DNA of 32,364 nt from an uncultured Bacteroidota bacterium (GTDB lineage: Bacteria > Bacteroidota > Bacteroidia > Flavobacteriales > Flavobacteriaceae): contig CACCLB010000011.1 in the NCBI GenBank assembly GCA_902546725.1, positions 1 through 32,364 on the forward strand, given 5' to 3'. Shown in pieces: positions 8,472 to 16,972 of the stretch (position 1 is its first letter; every line of letters begins with the position of its first letter). The position numbers and the translations under genes are program-made. The notes below the pieces were generated by a model. That model did not search any database, was not told the origin of the DNA, and was given only the letters and a program-made list of their open reading frames with translations.

Positions 8472-9860
8472 ATGGCATCGCATTACGAAGCACCTATTAG
8501 AAAACCACTGGTAACAGGAGACAAGACCTACCACGATGTTACTGTAGATGTTGCCGCACCTGTAGAGGGAGTAGCTAACAAGCAGTGGTGGATTGTTTTT
8601 GGTATTGCGCTGACTGCCTTTTTATGGGGAGTTGGTTGTATCATTTATACCATATCTACTGGGATTGGAACTTGGGGATTAAACAAGACAGTAGGTTGGG
8701 CTTGGGACATTACCAACTTTGTATGGTGGGTAGGTATTGGTCACGCAGGAACGCTTATTTCTGCAGTACTCTTATTATTCAGACAAAAATGGCGTATGGC
8801 GATTAACCGTTCTGCGGAGGCCATGACTATTTTTTCTGTAATTCAAGCTGGACTTTTCCCAATTATCCACATGGGAAGACCATGGTTAGCCTATTGGGTA
8901 CTCCCAATTCCAAATGGATTTGGTTCGCTTTGGGTGAATTTTAACTCACCACTTCTCTGGGATGTATTTGCAATTTCAACTTATTTATCAGTATCTCTTG
9001 TATTTTGGTGGACAGGATTGCTTCCTGACTTTGCAATGATTCGCGATCGTGCGGTATTACCTTTCCAGAAGAAAATATACAGTTTGTTGAGTTTTGGATG
9101 GTCCGGAAGAGCAAAAGATTGGCAACGATTTGAAGAAGTTTCATTAGTATTGGCAGGACTTGCTACACCACTTGTACTTTCAGTGCATACTATTGTATCC
9201 TTTGACTTTGCTACTTCGGTAATCCCTGGTTGGCACACTACTATTTTTCCACCTTATTTTGTTGCAGGAGCTATTTTCTCAGGATTTGCGATGGTAAATA
9301 CACTCTTGATCATTATGCGTAAGGTATCCAATCTGGAAAATTACATCACAGTTCAACATATTGAATTGATGAATATTGTCATTATGATTACGGGTTCCAT
9401 TGTTGGAGTAGCCTACATCACAGAACTTTTCATCGCTTGGTATTCTGGAGTAGAATACGAGCAATATGCATTTTTAAACAGAGCCACTGGACCTTATTGG
9501 TGGGCGTATTGGTCAATGATGACCTGTAATGTGTTTTCACCACAGTTTATGTGGTTTAAAAAGCTGCGTACCAGTATTTTGTTCTCCTTTATAATTTCAA
9601 TTGTGGTAAATATTGGAATGTGGTTTGAGCGTTTTGTAATTATTGTGACTTCATTGCACAGAGATTACTTGCCTTCCTCATGGACTATGTTCTCTCCTAC
9701 CTTTGTAGATATTGGAATATTCATCGGAACCATAGGCTTTTTCTTTGTGTTATTCTTGTTGTACGCAAGAACCTTCCCTGTGATTGCTCAGGCTGAAGTA
9801 AAAACAATATTAAAATCTTCTGGAGAGAAGTATAAAAAATTAAGAGACGGTAAATCATGA
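8472..9860 (+). CDS. actC: ACIII subunit ActC, NrfD/PsrC-type membrane subunit
   Basis: ActC is an integral membrane protein of the NrfD/polysulfide-reductase PsrC family that supplies the menaquinol site of ACIII. Its 462 residues begin with a soluble tail MASHYEAPIRKPLVTGDK. About ten hydrophobic helices follow, starting near residue 40 with WWIVFGIALTAFLWGVG. The polar, conserved-looking stretches GHAGTLISA and HMGRPWLAYW lie within the early helices, where the family places its quinol pocket. The C-terminus is basic and cytoplasmic-looking (KKLRDGKS). It begins 17 bases after actB, and its stop codon overlaps the actD start in an ATGA arrangement, so translation is probably coupled. Confidence 0.93.
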   Translation: MASHYEAPIRKPLVTGDKTYHDVTVDVAAPVEGVANKQWWIVFGIALTAFLWGVGCIIYTISTGIGTWGLNKTVGWAWDITNFVWWVGIGHAGTLISAVLLLFRQKWRMAINRSAEAMTIFSVIQAGLFPIIHMGRPWLAYWVLPIPNGFGSLWVNFNSPLLWDVFAISTYLSVSLVFWWTGLLPDFAMIRDRAVLPFQKKIYSLLSFGWSGRAKDWQRFEEVSLVLAGLATPLVLSVHTIVSFDFATSVIPGWHTTIFPPYFVAGAIFSGFAMVNTLLIIMRKVSNLENYITVQHIELMNIVIMITGSIVGVAYITELFIAWYSGVEYEQYAFLNRATGPYWWAYWSMMTCNVFSPQFMWFKKLRTSILFSFIISIVVNIGMWFERFVIIVTSLHRDYLPSSWTMFSPTFVDIGIFIGTIGFFFVLFLLYARTFPVIAQAEVKTILKSSGEKYKKLRDGKS

Positions 9861-10384
9861 GTGATAAAGTAGTACATGCCCTTTACGACGACGATGATGT
9901 ACTTTTAAGTGCTGTCAAAATGATTCGTTCTGAGAAGCACCACATCGAAGAGGTATACACCCCATTTCCAGTTCATGGTCTTGACAAAGCCCTTGGACTT
10001 GAGGAAACTCGCATTGCTATAATGGCATTCATTTATGGGTGTATTGGTTTAGCTGTTGCTGTCGCCATGATGAACTATATCATGATTGAGGATTGGCCCC
10101 AGAATATTGGAGGAAAGCCAAGTTTTTCTTATTTGGAAAATATGCCAGCTTTTGTCCCTATCATGTTTGAGATGACCGTATTTTTTGCAGCCCACTTAAT
10201 GGTAATTACTTTTTATATGAGAAGTAAATTATGGCCATTTAAAAAAGCTGAAAATCCGAATCCTTTAACTACAGATGATAAATTTCTTGTAGAAATTGGA
10301 ATTCACGATAACGAAAAAGAACTTCAAAAACTCTTAAAAAAATCAGGAGCTATAGATGTTTCAATAATAGAAAAGTCAGAATAG
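9857..10384 (+). CDS. actD: ACIII subunit ActD (DUF3341 family)
   Basis: ActD is a small membrane subunit found only with ACIII, helping to stabilise the ActC/ActF membrane part. The 175-residue protein has an N-terminal cytoplasmic DUF3341-like domain (VVHALYDDDDVLLSAVKMIR, about 5-24). This is followed by the family-like VYTPFPVHGLDKALGL. Two transmembrane helices (about 52-73 and 95-116) sit on either side of a periplasmic segment containing the ENMPAFVPIMFE region. The charged tail holds KKAENPNPL. Its ATG overlaps the actC stop, and its TAG is directly followed by the actE ATG with no spacer, showing very tight operon packing. Confidence 0.92.
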   Translation: MSDKVVHALYDDDDVLLSAVKMIRSEKHHIEEVYTPFPVHGLDKALGLEETRIAIMAFIYGCIGLAVAVAMMNYIMIEDWPQNIGGKPSFSYLENMPAFVPIMFEMTVFFAAHLMVITFYMRSKLWPFKKAENPNPLTTDDKFLVEIGIHDNEKELQKLLKKSGAIDVSIIEKSE

Positions 10385-10933
10385 ATGAGTTATAAAGGCC
10401 TATTGATTTGTGTAATTGTTGCTCTGGGATTTCAATCTTGCTTTGATCCAGCAAAGCCCAATTACCAGTATTTTCCGAATATGTATGAACCTGTCGGTTA
10501 TGAAACTTATGCTGATACAGATGCATTTGCTAATGGCATAGAAGCACAGATTCCAGTTGAAGGTTCAGTAGCAAGAGGATGGGAGCCTTACGATTATCCT
10601 GATACTAACGACGGCTACGAAGCAGCCAAGGCTGAGTTGATGTCTCCACTAGCTCTTACGGATGAAAACGGGGCAAATGGTAAAGAGCTTTACGGAATTT
10701 ATTGTGCAGTATGCCATGGAGGTAAAGGAGACGGACAGGGAATTTTAATGACAAGAGAAAAATTTCTTGGAGTTCCTAGTTATGCCGATAGAGAAATCAC
10801 ACCAGGAAGTATTTACCACGTATTGATGTACGGGAAAAATGCAATGGGATCTCATGCAGGACAGGTCAACGCAGAAGAGCGCTGGCAAATTGCTCAGCAT
10901 GTGATGGAGTTAAGAAACACCTTAGTCAAATAA
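10385..10933 (+). CDS. actE: ACIII subunit ActE, monoheme cytochrome c lipoprotein
   Basis: ActE is the membrane-anchored monoheme cytochrome c of ACIII. The 182-residue precursor has a short signal peptide with lipobox FQSC, making Cys19 the probable lipidated residue. The heme site CAVCH (107-111) is followed by GGKGDGQG, typical of class I cytochromes c. A downstream Met in KNAMGSHAGQ (Met154) is the likely second axial ligand. The region between (about 20-95) is Tyr/Pro/Asp-rich and begins FDPAKPNYQYFPNMYEPVGY, as in other ActE proteins. It probably passes electrons from the ActA hemes toward the CuA site of the oxidase; that direction is inferred from family knowledge. It starts immediately after the actD stop. 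Confidence 0.92.
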   Translation: MSYKGLLICVIVALGFQSCFDPAKPNYQYFPNMYEPVGYETYADTDAFANGIEAQIPVEGSVARGWEPYDYPDTNDGYEAAKAELMSPLALTDENGANGKELYGIYCAVCHGGKGDGQGILMTREKFLGVPSYADREITPGSIYHVLMYGKNAMGSHAGQVNAEERWQIAQHVMELRNTLVK

Positions 10934-10948
10934 CAATAAGGAAGATAA

Positions 10949-12400
10949 ATGATGTACACCTTTCCAAACAAACTTAGAAATTTAGCCATCGTTTTTATGG
11001 CAGTTGGTTTTATAGGCCTAGTCTTCGGGTTTATTTCAGCGCCAGCAACCATAGAAGAGGCTAAAGCTATAGTCGCCGCAAATCACGGGGAGGGACACGG
11101 AACATCTCATGAGACTACAGCTGCGCATGCAACTCATGATGCCGATGCCTCTCACACAGAAAAAAGTACTCATGCAGATGAAGCATCACATGCTACCGAT
11201 GCCGACTATCAAGAAGAAACTCAGCATTCAGTGCAGCATGACGAATACCAAGAAGAAGCGCACTCTGATTCAACTCATGGTGATTCACATGATGCTGAAC
11301 ATGACGAACATGTTTTTCATCAGTTGAGTAACAAACCTTGGGCTGCTTTGTATGTCGCTGCCTTTTTCTTCTTTATGATATCCCTCGGAGTATTAGCATT
11401 TTATGCGATTCAACGTGCTGCTCAGGCCGGTTGGTCTCCAGTATTGTATCGAGTAATGGAAGGAATTACAGCATATCTCCTTCCAGGAGGTATTATTGTT
11501 ATTGTCATATTAGCACTTTCTGGTATGCATTTGAACCATTTATTTATTTGGATGGATCCAGAGGTAGTGGCTCACGATAAATTAATAGCAGGGAAAACAG
11601 GTTTCTTAAATGTGCCTTTTTTCTTAATTAGAGCTGTATTTTTCTTATCGGGATGGACACTCTATCGTTATTTTTCTAGAAAATTCTCTTTAGCACAAGA
11701 TTCAGCTACTGATATTTCCAATCACAAAAAGAACTTTAGAATCTCAGCTGCATTTTTGGTATTCTATATCGTCACAGAATCCATCATGTCATGGGATTGG
11801 GTAATGTCAATTGATCCTCACTGGTTCAGTACCTTATTCGGATGGTATGTTTTTGCCAGTATGTTTGTCTCTGGAATTACGGCCATCGCTCTCATTACAA
11901 TTTATCTAAAGTCGAAAGGGTATTTGGAGTTTGTCAATGACAGCCACATACACGATTTAGGAAAATTCATGTTTGGTATTAGTGTGTTCTGGACTTATTT
12001 GTGGTTTTCACAGTTTATGTTGATCTGGTATTCTAACATTCCAGAGGAAGTTACTTACTTCATCACGCGTATCGAAGATTACAACCTTCCATTTTTTGGA
12101 ATGGTGGTCATGAACTTTATTTTTCCACTTCTTATCTTGATGAATAGTGATTACAAACGGATCAACTATTTTATAGTGATGGCTGGGATAGTAATTATAC
12201 TAGGACATTATATGGACGTATTTAATATGATTATGCCCTCTGCCGTTGGTGACCAATGGTTTATCGGTTCAGCAGAGATAGGAGGATTTTTCTTCTTCCT
12301 AGGTCTTTTCATATTTATTGTATTTAAGGAATTAACAAAAGCCCCCTTGCTAGCCAAGGGTGATCCCTATATGGGAGAGAGTGAACGCTTTCATTATTAA
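10949..12400 (+). CDS. actF: ACIII subunit ActF, membrane protein with His-rich loop
   Basis: ActF is the second large membrane subunit of ACIII, distantly related to ActC and the NrfD family. Of 483 residues, an N-terminal helix (about 10-30, from LAIVFMAVGFIGLVFGF) is followed by an unusual stretch rich in His, Asp, Glu, Ser and Thr. It holds 16 histidines between His46 and His124. About nine further helices start near residue 130. The hydrophobic core includes LSGMHLNHLFIWMDPE and ITESIMSWDWVMSIDPHW, features I associate with ActF. Tandem ATGs at 10949 and 10952 make the start uncertain by one codon; related proteins as I recall begin MYTF, favouring 10952. It lies 15 bases after actE and 19 bases before coxB. 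Confidence 0.92.
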   Translation: MMYTFPNKLRNLAIVFMAVGFIGLVFGFISAPATIEEAKAIVAANHGEGHGTSHETTAAHATHDADASHTEKSTHADEASHATDADYQEETQHSVQHDEYQEEAHSDSTHGDSHDAEHDEHVFHQLSNKPWAALYVAAFFFFMISLGVLAFYAIQRAAQAGWSPVLYRVMEGITAYLLPGGIIVIVILALSGMHLNHLFIWMDPEVVAHDKLIAGKTGFLNVPFFLIRAVFFLSGWTLYRYFSRKFSLAQDSATDISNHKKNFRISAAFLVFYIVTESIMSWDWVMSIDPHWFSTLFGWYVFASMFVSGITAIALITIYLKSKGYLEFVNDSHIHDLGKFMFGISVFWTYLWFSQFMLIWYSNIPEEVTYFITRIEDYNLPFFGMVVMNFIFPLLILMNSDYKRINYFIVMAGIVIILGHYMDVFNMIMPSAVGDQWFIGSAEIGGFFFFLGLFIFIVFKELTKAPLLAKGDPYMGESERFHY

Positions 12401-12419
12401 AAATTAATCGAAAAGATAA

Positions 12420-13484
12420 ATGAACATATTTTTGATACTTTCTGTACTTGTTTTGATAGCCATATCAATTTGGCAAATCACCAAGATTTTTGAACTCTCT
12501 CAGGCAAAGAAAGTCAATACGCAGGTAGCTGATGATGATGATAACAATCTCAATGGTAAACTCATGTTTGCATTTTTGATTTTTATCTACGGAATCACCA
12601 TCTTTTCGTTTTGGTCTTACGGCGATGTACTTTTGCCTAACTCAGCCTCTGAACACGGAGTTGACTACGACAACTTGATGTGGATTTCATTTGCTATTAT
12701 TTTCTTTGTACAAACGATCACCCAAGCTTTACTTCACTATTTTTCATATAAATACAGAGGGGAGAAAGGTAAGAAAGCATTGTTTTACGCTGACAATGAC
12801 AAACTTGAGATGATATGGACAATTATTCCAGTAATCACTTTAGCAGGACTTATATTATACGGCCTTTACACCTGGACAGACATCATGACTGTTGAAGAAA
12901 ATGATGAAGCCTTAGTAGTAGAACTTTATGCACAGCAATTCAACTGGAAAGCTAGATATGCAGGAGAGGATGGAGTGCTAGGAGATGCAAATGTGCGTTT
13001 TCTTCAAGATTTCGAAGGAAGAAATTTAGTTGGAATTGACGCTACTGATCCCAACGGTTTTGACGATGTAGTTGTACAAGAATTGCATTTGCCCGTAGGG
13101 AGAGAGGTCATTTTTAAAATGCGTTCTCAAGATGTGTTACACTCAGCCTATATGCCTCATTTTAGAGCTCAGATGAACTGTGTTCCTGGAATGATTACTG
13201 AGTTTGCATTTACACCCAATAAAACTACAGAGGAAATGCGTCAAGACCCAGATGTAACAGCCAAGGTTAAAAAGATTAATAAAATTAGAGTTGAAAAAAG
13301 TAAGGAACTGGTTGCAAGTGGAGATATGGCATTAGATCCTTATGAATTTGATTTTCTTTTACTTTGTAATAAAATTTGTGGTGCGTCGCATTACAATATG
13401 CAAATGAAAATAATAGTAGAAACAGAGCAAGAATTTGAAGAATGGATGAATAGTCAGCAAACATTTGCTGAAGTCATCCAATAA
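12420..13484 (+). CDS. coxB: Cytochrome c oxidase subunit II (CuA)
   Basis: Subunit II carries the dinuclear CuA centre that receives electrons from cytochrome c and passes them to heme a of subunit I. CuA ligands are visible: His241 in LHSAYMPHFR, then CNKICGASHYNM with Cys316, Cys320, His324 and Met327. The 354-residue protein has four hydrophobic segments (about 2-20, 46-66, 85-107 and 128-152), more than the standard two. There is an acidic linker DDDDNN near residue 40 and an insertion (about 266-308, including EEMRQDPDVTAKVKKINKIR) before the Cys pair. There is no fused cytochrome c domain, so the c-type hemes of ActA or ActE are the likely donors. Placed directly after actF, which fits an ACIII-oxidase supercomplex. 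Confidence 0.95.
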   Translation: MNIFLILSVLVLIAISIWQITKIFELSQAKKVNTQVADDDDNNLNGKLMFAFLIFIYGITIFSFWSYGDVLLPNSASEHGVDYDNLMWISFAIIFFVQTITQALLHYFSYKYRGEKGKKALFYADNDKLEMIWTIIPVITLAGLILYGLYTWTDIMTVEENDEALVVELYAQQFNWKARYAGEDGVLGDANVRFLQDFEGRNLVGIDATDPNGFDDVVVQELHLPVGREVIFKMRSQDVLHSAYMPHFRAQMNCVPGMITEFAFTPNKTTEEMRQDPDVTAKVKKINKIRVEKSKELVASGDMALDPYEFDFLLLCNKICGASHYNMQMKIIVETEQEFEEWMNSQQTFAEVIQ

Positions 13485-13505
13485 TTAATACTTAAAATAA
13501 AGATT

Positions 13506-15296
13506 ATGTCAACAGCAGCAGCAGTACACACAGAGGAGGATCACGGACATCATCATAAAGAAACTTTTGTAACGAAATACATCTTTAGTCAAGACCACAA
13601 GATGATTTCTAAGCAATACCTGATTACAGGTTTGTTTATGGGAATCATTGGGATCGCAATGTCACTTTTATTTCGCTTACAATTAGCTTGGCCAGAGCAG
13701 CCCTTTGGAATTTTTGAAGTTCTTTTAGGGAAGTGGGCTCCCGATGGAGTAATGGATCCTAATGTTTACTTAGCATTGGTTACTATCCACGGAACGATCA
13801 TGGTCTTTTTTGTATTAACAGCGGGATTGAGCGGTACATTTAGTAACCTCTTGATTCCATTACAGATTGGAGCTCGCGACATGGCTTCAGGCTTGTTAAA
13901 CATGATCTCTTTTTGGTTGTTTTTCCTTTCAAGTGTTATTATGGTTATGTCTTTGTTTGTTGAAGCCGGACCAGCTGCAGCAGGTTGGACTATTTATCCT
14001 CCATTAAGCGCACTGCCTCAGGCACAGCCAGGTTCTGGAACAGGAATGACGCTGTGGCTAGTTTCGATGGCTATCTTTATTGCTTCCTCACTATTGGGAT
14101 CTCTCAATTATATAGTAACAGTCATTAACCTTAGAACTAAGGGAATGAGTATGACTCGATTGCCATTGACTATCTGGGCATTTTTTGTTACCGCAATCAT
14201 TGGAGTAGTGTCTTTCCCAGTATTGTTATCAGCTGCTTTACTCCTTATTATGGATCGAAGCTTCGGAACCTCATTCTTTTTATCCGATATTTTTATTCAA
14301 GGAGAAGTATTGCACTATCAGGGCGGATCACCAGTGCTTTACGAACACCTCTTTTGGTTTCTAGGACACCCTGAAGTTTATATAGTCTTATTGCCTGCCT
14401 TGGGAATTACTTCCGAAATTATTGCTACAAATGCACGCAAACCAATTTTTGGTTATCGCGCCATGGTGGCTTCAATCCTAGCAATTGCTTTTTTATCAAC
14501 CATAGTATGGGGACACCATATGTTTATTTCAGGGATGAATCCATTTTTGGGCTCTGTATTTACATTTACAACTTTGCTGATTGCTATTCCTTCTGCGGTT
14601 AAAGCTTTCAACTACATTACAACCTTATGGAAAGGGAACCTTCAATTGAACCCAGCCATGCTATTTTCAATTGGTTTGGTTTCAACCTTTATCACAGGAG
14701 GTTTAACAGGAATTATTTTAGGAGACAGTACCTTGGATATTAATGTACACGACACCTACTTTGTAGTAGCTCACTTCCACTTAGTAATGGGAATATCTGC
14801 CCTTTATGGATTGTTTGCTGGGGTATATCATTGGTTCCCTAAAATGTTTGGCCGTATGTTAAATAAAAATCTAGGTTATGTCCACTTTTGGGTTACAGCG
14901 GTTTGTGCTTATGGAGTCTTTTTCCCTATGCACTTTATCGGAATGGCTGGTCTGCCGAGAAGATATTATACCAATACCGCATTTCCATACTTTGATGATC
15001 TCGCAGATATCAATGTGTTGATTACAGTTTTCGCTTTAATTGCAGGGGCTGCTCAAATTGTATTCTTATATAACTTTATCCACAGTATGTTCTACGGTAA
15101 GAAAACCGTTCAAAATCCATGGAGATCGAACACCTTAGAATGGACAGCTCCAATTGAACATTTCCACGGAAACTGGGAAGGAGAAATTCCTCATGTACAC
15201 CGATGGGCTTACGACTATTCAAAGCTAGGTCATGAAGAAGACTTTGTTCCACAACATATTCCACTTAAAAAAGGAGAAGAAGAACTCCAACACTAA
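13506..15296 (+). CDS. coxA: Cytochrome c oxidase subunit I (aa3-type heme-copper oxidase)
   Basis: Catalytic subunit that reduces O2 to water at the heme a3/CuB site and pumps protons. The 596-residue protein has about 12 helices. Metal ligands are in the expected order: His95 in LVTIHGTIMVFF (heme a), His288 in GHPEVY (CuB, with Tyr292 as the cross-linked Tyr), His337-His338 in VWGHHMF (CuB), His423 (heme a3) and His425 (heme a) in HDTYFVVAHFHLVMG. The GHPEVY form points to an A1-type oxidase. The cytoplasmic N-terminus is His-rich (HTEEDHGHHHK). It is the last gene of the operon, and a strong hairpin terminator follows. Subunits III and IV are not in this window. Confidence 0.96.
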   Translation: MSTAAAVHTEEDHGHHHKETFVTKYIFSQDHKMISKQYLITGLFMGIIGIAMSLLFRLQLAWPEQPFGIFEVLLGKWAPDGVMDPNVYLALVTIHGTIMVFFVLTAGLSGTFSNLLIPLQIGARDMASGLLNMISFWLFFLSSVIMVMSLFVEAGPAAAGWTIYPPLSALPQAQPGSGTGMTLWLVSMAIFIASSLLGSLNYIVTVINLRTKGMSMTRLPLTIWAFFVTAIIGVVSFPVLLSAALLLIMDRSFGTSFFLSDIFIQGEVLHYQGGSPVLYEHLFWFLGHPEVYIVLLPALGITSEIIATNARKPIFGYRAMVASILAIAFLSTIVWGHHMFISGMNPFLGSVFTFTTLLIAIPSAVKAFNYITTLWKGNLQLNPAMLFSIGLVSTFITGGLTGIILGDSTLDINVHDTYFVVAHFHLVMGISALYGLFAGVYHWFPKMFGRMLNKNLGYVHFWVTAVCAYGVFFPMHFIGMAGLPRRYYTNTAFPYFDDLADINVLITVFALIAGAAQIVFLYNFIHSMFYGKKTVQNPWRSNTLEWTAPIEHFHGNWEGEIPHVHRWAYDYSKLGHEEDFVPQHIPLKKGEEELQH

Positions 15297-15320
15297 AACT
15301 CAACAATTGAATTAAACTTG

Positions 15321-15355
15321 AAAACCCAACCCTAAGGTTGGGTTTTTTATTTTTG
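15321..15355 (+). terminator. Intrinsic terminator after coxA
   Basis: AAAACCCAACC (15321-15331) pairs perfectly with GGTTGGGTTTT (15336-15346) around the tetraloop CTAA. The RNA continues into a U-rich run (TTATTTTT). It lies 25 bases after the coxA stop and closes the eight-gene operon. The 11-bp stem with a G/C-rich core is the clearest terminator in the window. Confidence 0.9.
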
Positions 15356-15474
15356 ATAAAATGATTCTAGGGTTCGTTTAGTTTTAATTCAAGTTTGGAA
15401 GAAGGGGGTGAAATAAATGGTATGGATAAATTTGATCCTCTTAGTATAATCCAAATGCCAAAGAGTAGGGGTAG

Positions 15475-15900
15475 CAGAACGAGAGAACATCATTATAGGC
15501 AGATGCAGTTTCAGATTTGGAAATGTATTTTGTTCCCAAAAAGATGTTTTTTAACACCCTAAAAAGCAAGCCTGAATTTACATTTGAACTCTTGCAAATC
15601 ATGTCGTACTACATCAAGCAAACGGATGAAAAGATTTTTGAAATGGGTCAAAAAACACTTGAACAAAGAGCTGCAAAGTTAGTCCTCAGCATGAAAGATT
15701 TTTTTGAACTAGACGAATAATCCTATATCGATGTCTTACTGCGTAGGGAGGATATGGCAAACTTTATTGGAGTAGCAACGGAATCCTTTATTCGCAAGCT
15801 AGGGCAATTTCAAAAAAGAGGATGGATAAAGACCAAAGGAAAAAAAATTAAAATTCTTGATCAGGAGGCACTTTTGCGAATATCTTCAGGCTTCAGTTAA
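15475..15900 (+). pseudogene. Degraded Crp/Fnr-family transcription regulator
   Basis: One frame across this stretch reads as a Crp/Fnr regulator interrupted by stops. Residues ADAVSDLEMYFVPKKMFF (from 15499) match the end of a cyclic-nucleotide-binding-type domain. QKTLEQRAAKLVLSMKDFF is the dimerisation-helix region. After an in-frame TAA at 15718-15720 the same frame continues with a well-preserved HTH_Crp domain: LLRREDMANFIGVATESFIR, then GWIKTKGKKIKI, ending at TAA 15898-15900. A second in-frame stop (TAG, 15496) precedes ADAV. NERTSL upstream of it (from about 15478) looks like the family GERSL motif. Further upstream, to 15360, the sensor domain is unrecognisable and full of stops. 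A 67-codon open stretch (15517-15720, TTG start) remains but would make only a truncated protein. Such regulators often control respiration genes, so its place after coxA is suggestive. Confidence 0.8.
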
Positions 15901-15929
15901 TTAAATATCTAAATCCAAAGGAATTCATT

Positions 15930-15937
15930 TATCTTTG
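15930..15937 (+). promoter_or_regulatory. Candidate -7 box for ruvB
   Basis: TATCTTTG fits TAnnTTTG exactly and ends five bases before the ruvB ATG at 15943. Transcription starting the usual handful of bases downstream would begin at or next to the start codon, implying a leaderless or near-leaderless mRNA. No clear -33 TTG is visible upstream. Confidence 0.4.
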
Positions 15938-15942
15938 ATAAG

Positions 15943-16962
15943 ATGAACGAATATTTAGATCCTACCGACGACCAATTTTCTCCTGAGGAACAAGATATTG
16001 ATCGTGCTTTAAGGCCTTTAAAATTTGATGACTTTGCAGGACAGGATGCCATACTCGAAAACCTTAAGGTATTTGTTCAAGCAGCCAAACAGCGAGGCGA
16101 AGCTTTGGATCACACCTTGTTTCACGGACCTCCAGGTCTTGGGAAAACTACATTGGCTCATATTTTAGCAAACGAATTGGAAGTTGGAATCAAAATGACC
16201 TCTGGACCTGTACTGGATAAGCCAGGTGATTTAGCGGGTTTATTGACCAATCTTCAAGCTCAAGATATTCTATTCATCGATGAAATTCACCGTTTGAGTC
16301 CTATAGTAGAAGAATATCTTTACTCAGCCATGGAGGATTATAAAATTGACATTATGATTGAGTCTGGACCTAATGCCAGAACTGTTCAAATCAATTTAGA
16401 ACCCTTTACCTTGGTTGGTGCCACTACTCGATCAGGTTTACTCACCGCACCCATGCGTGCTCGATTTGGAATCAGCAATCGATTGCAGTATTATTCTACC
16501 GAATTATTATCGACCATAGTGACTAGAAGTGCAGACATACTGAATGTTCCTATCAAAGAGGAGGCAGCTATCGAAATTGCTGGAAGAAGCCGAGGTACAC
16601 CTCGAATTTCTAACGGTTTGTTAAGACGTGTTCGTGATTTTGCACAAATCAAAGGCAACGGATCCATAGATATTAAAATTACCCAATTCGCCCTCCAAGC
16701 GCTGCAGGTTGATGCCCACGGTCTAGACGAAATGGACAATAAAATTTTGACTACACTGATTGATAAATTCAAGGGGGGTCCAGTAGGTATTACCACACTT
16801 GCTACTGCGGTATCTGAAAATTCAGAAACCATAGAAGAGGTTTACGAGCCTTTTTTGATTCAACAAGGATTTATAGTTCGAACCCCACGGGGTAGAGAAG
16901 TAACTGCCCGAGCCTACAGTCATTTAGGCAGAATCAAAAACAATCAAGAAGGCTTGTTTTAA
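15943..16962 (+). CDS. ruvB: Holliday junction branch-migration helicase RuvB
   Basis: RuvB is the hexameric AAA+ motor that, with RuvA, drives branch migration of Holliday junctions in recombinational repair. The 339-residue protein has Walker A GPPGLGKT (62-69), Walker B ILFIDEIH with Asp113-Glu114, sensor 1 in LVGATTRSG and the probable arginine finger Arg174 in MRARFG. The sensor 2 region is [20 protein letters not shown], and a winged-helix C-terminal domain ends [13 protein letters not shown]. Length and motifs are those of a normal RuvB. Its partner ruvA is about 7.4 kb downstream with other genes rather than adjacent. queG starts 10 bases after the stop, so the two are probably co-transcribed. 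Confidence 0.97.
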   Translation: MNEYLDPTDDQFSPEEQDIDRALRPLKFDDFAGQDAILENLKVFVQAAKQRGEALDHTLFHGPPGLGKTTLAHILANELEVGIKMTSGPVLDKPGDLAGLLTNLQAQDILFIDEIHRLSPIVEEYLYSAMEDYKIDIMIESGPNARTVQINLEPFTLVGATTRSGLLTAPMRARFGISNRLQYYSTELLSTIVTRSADILNVPIKEEAAIEIAGRSRGTPRISNGLLRRVRDFAQIKGNGSIDIKITQFALQALQVDAHGLDEMDNKILTTLIDKFKGGPVGITTLATAVSENSETIEEVYEPFLIQQGFIVRTPRGREVTARAYSHLGRIKNNQEGLF

Positions 16963-16972
16963 AGGCGTACTC

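Noticed and set aside
15517-15720. A 67-codon open frame (TTG start) as an independent small gene
   Set aside because: Its sequence is an internal piece of a Crp/Fnr regulator and the homology continues in the same frame past the stop, so it is part of a pseudogene.
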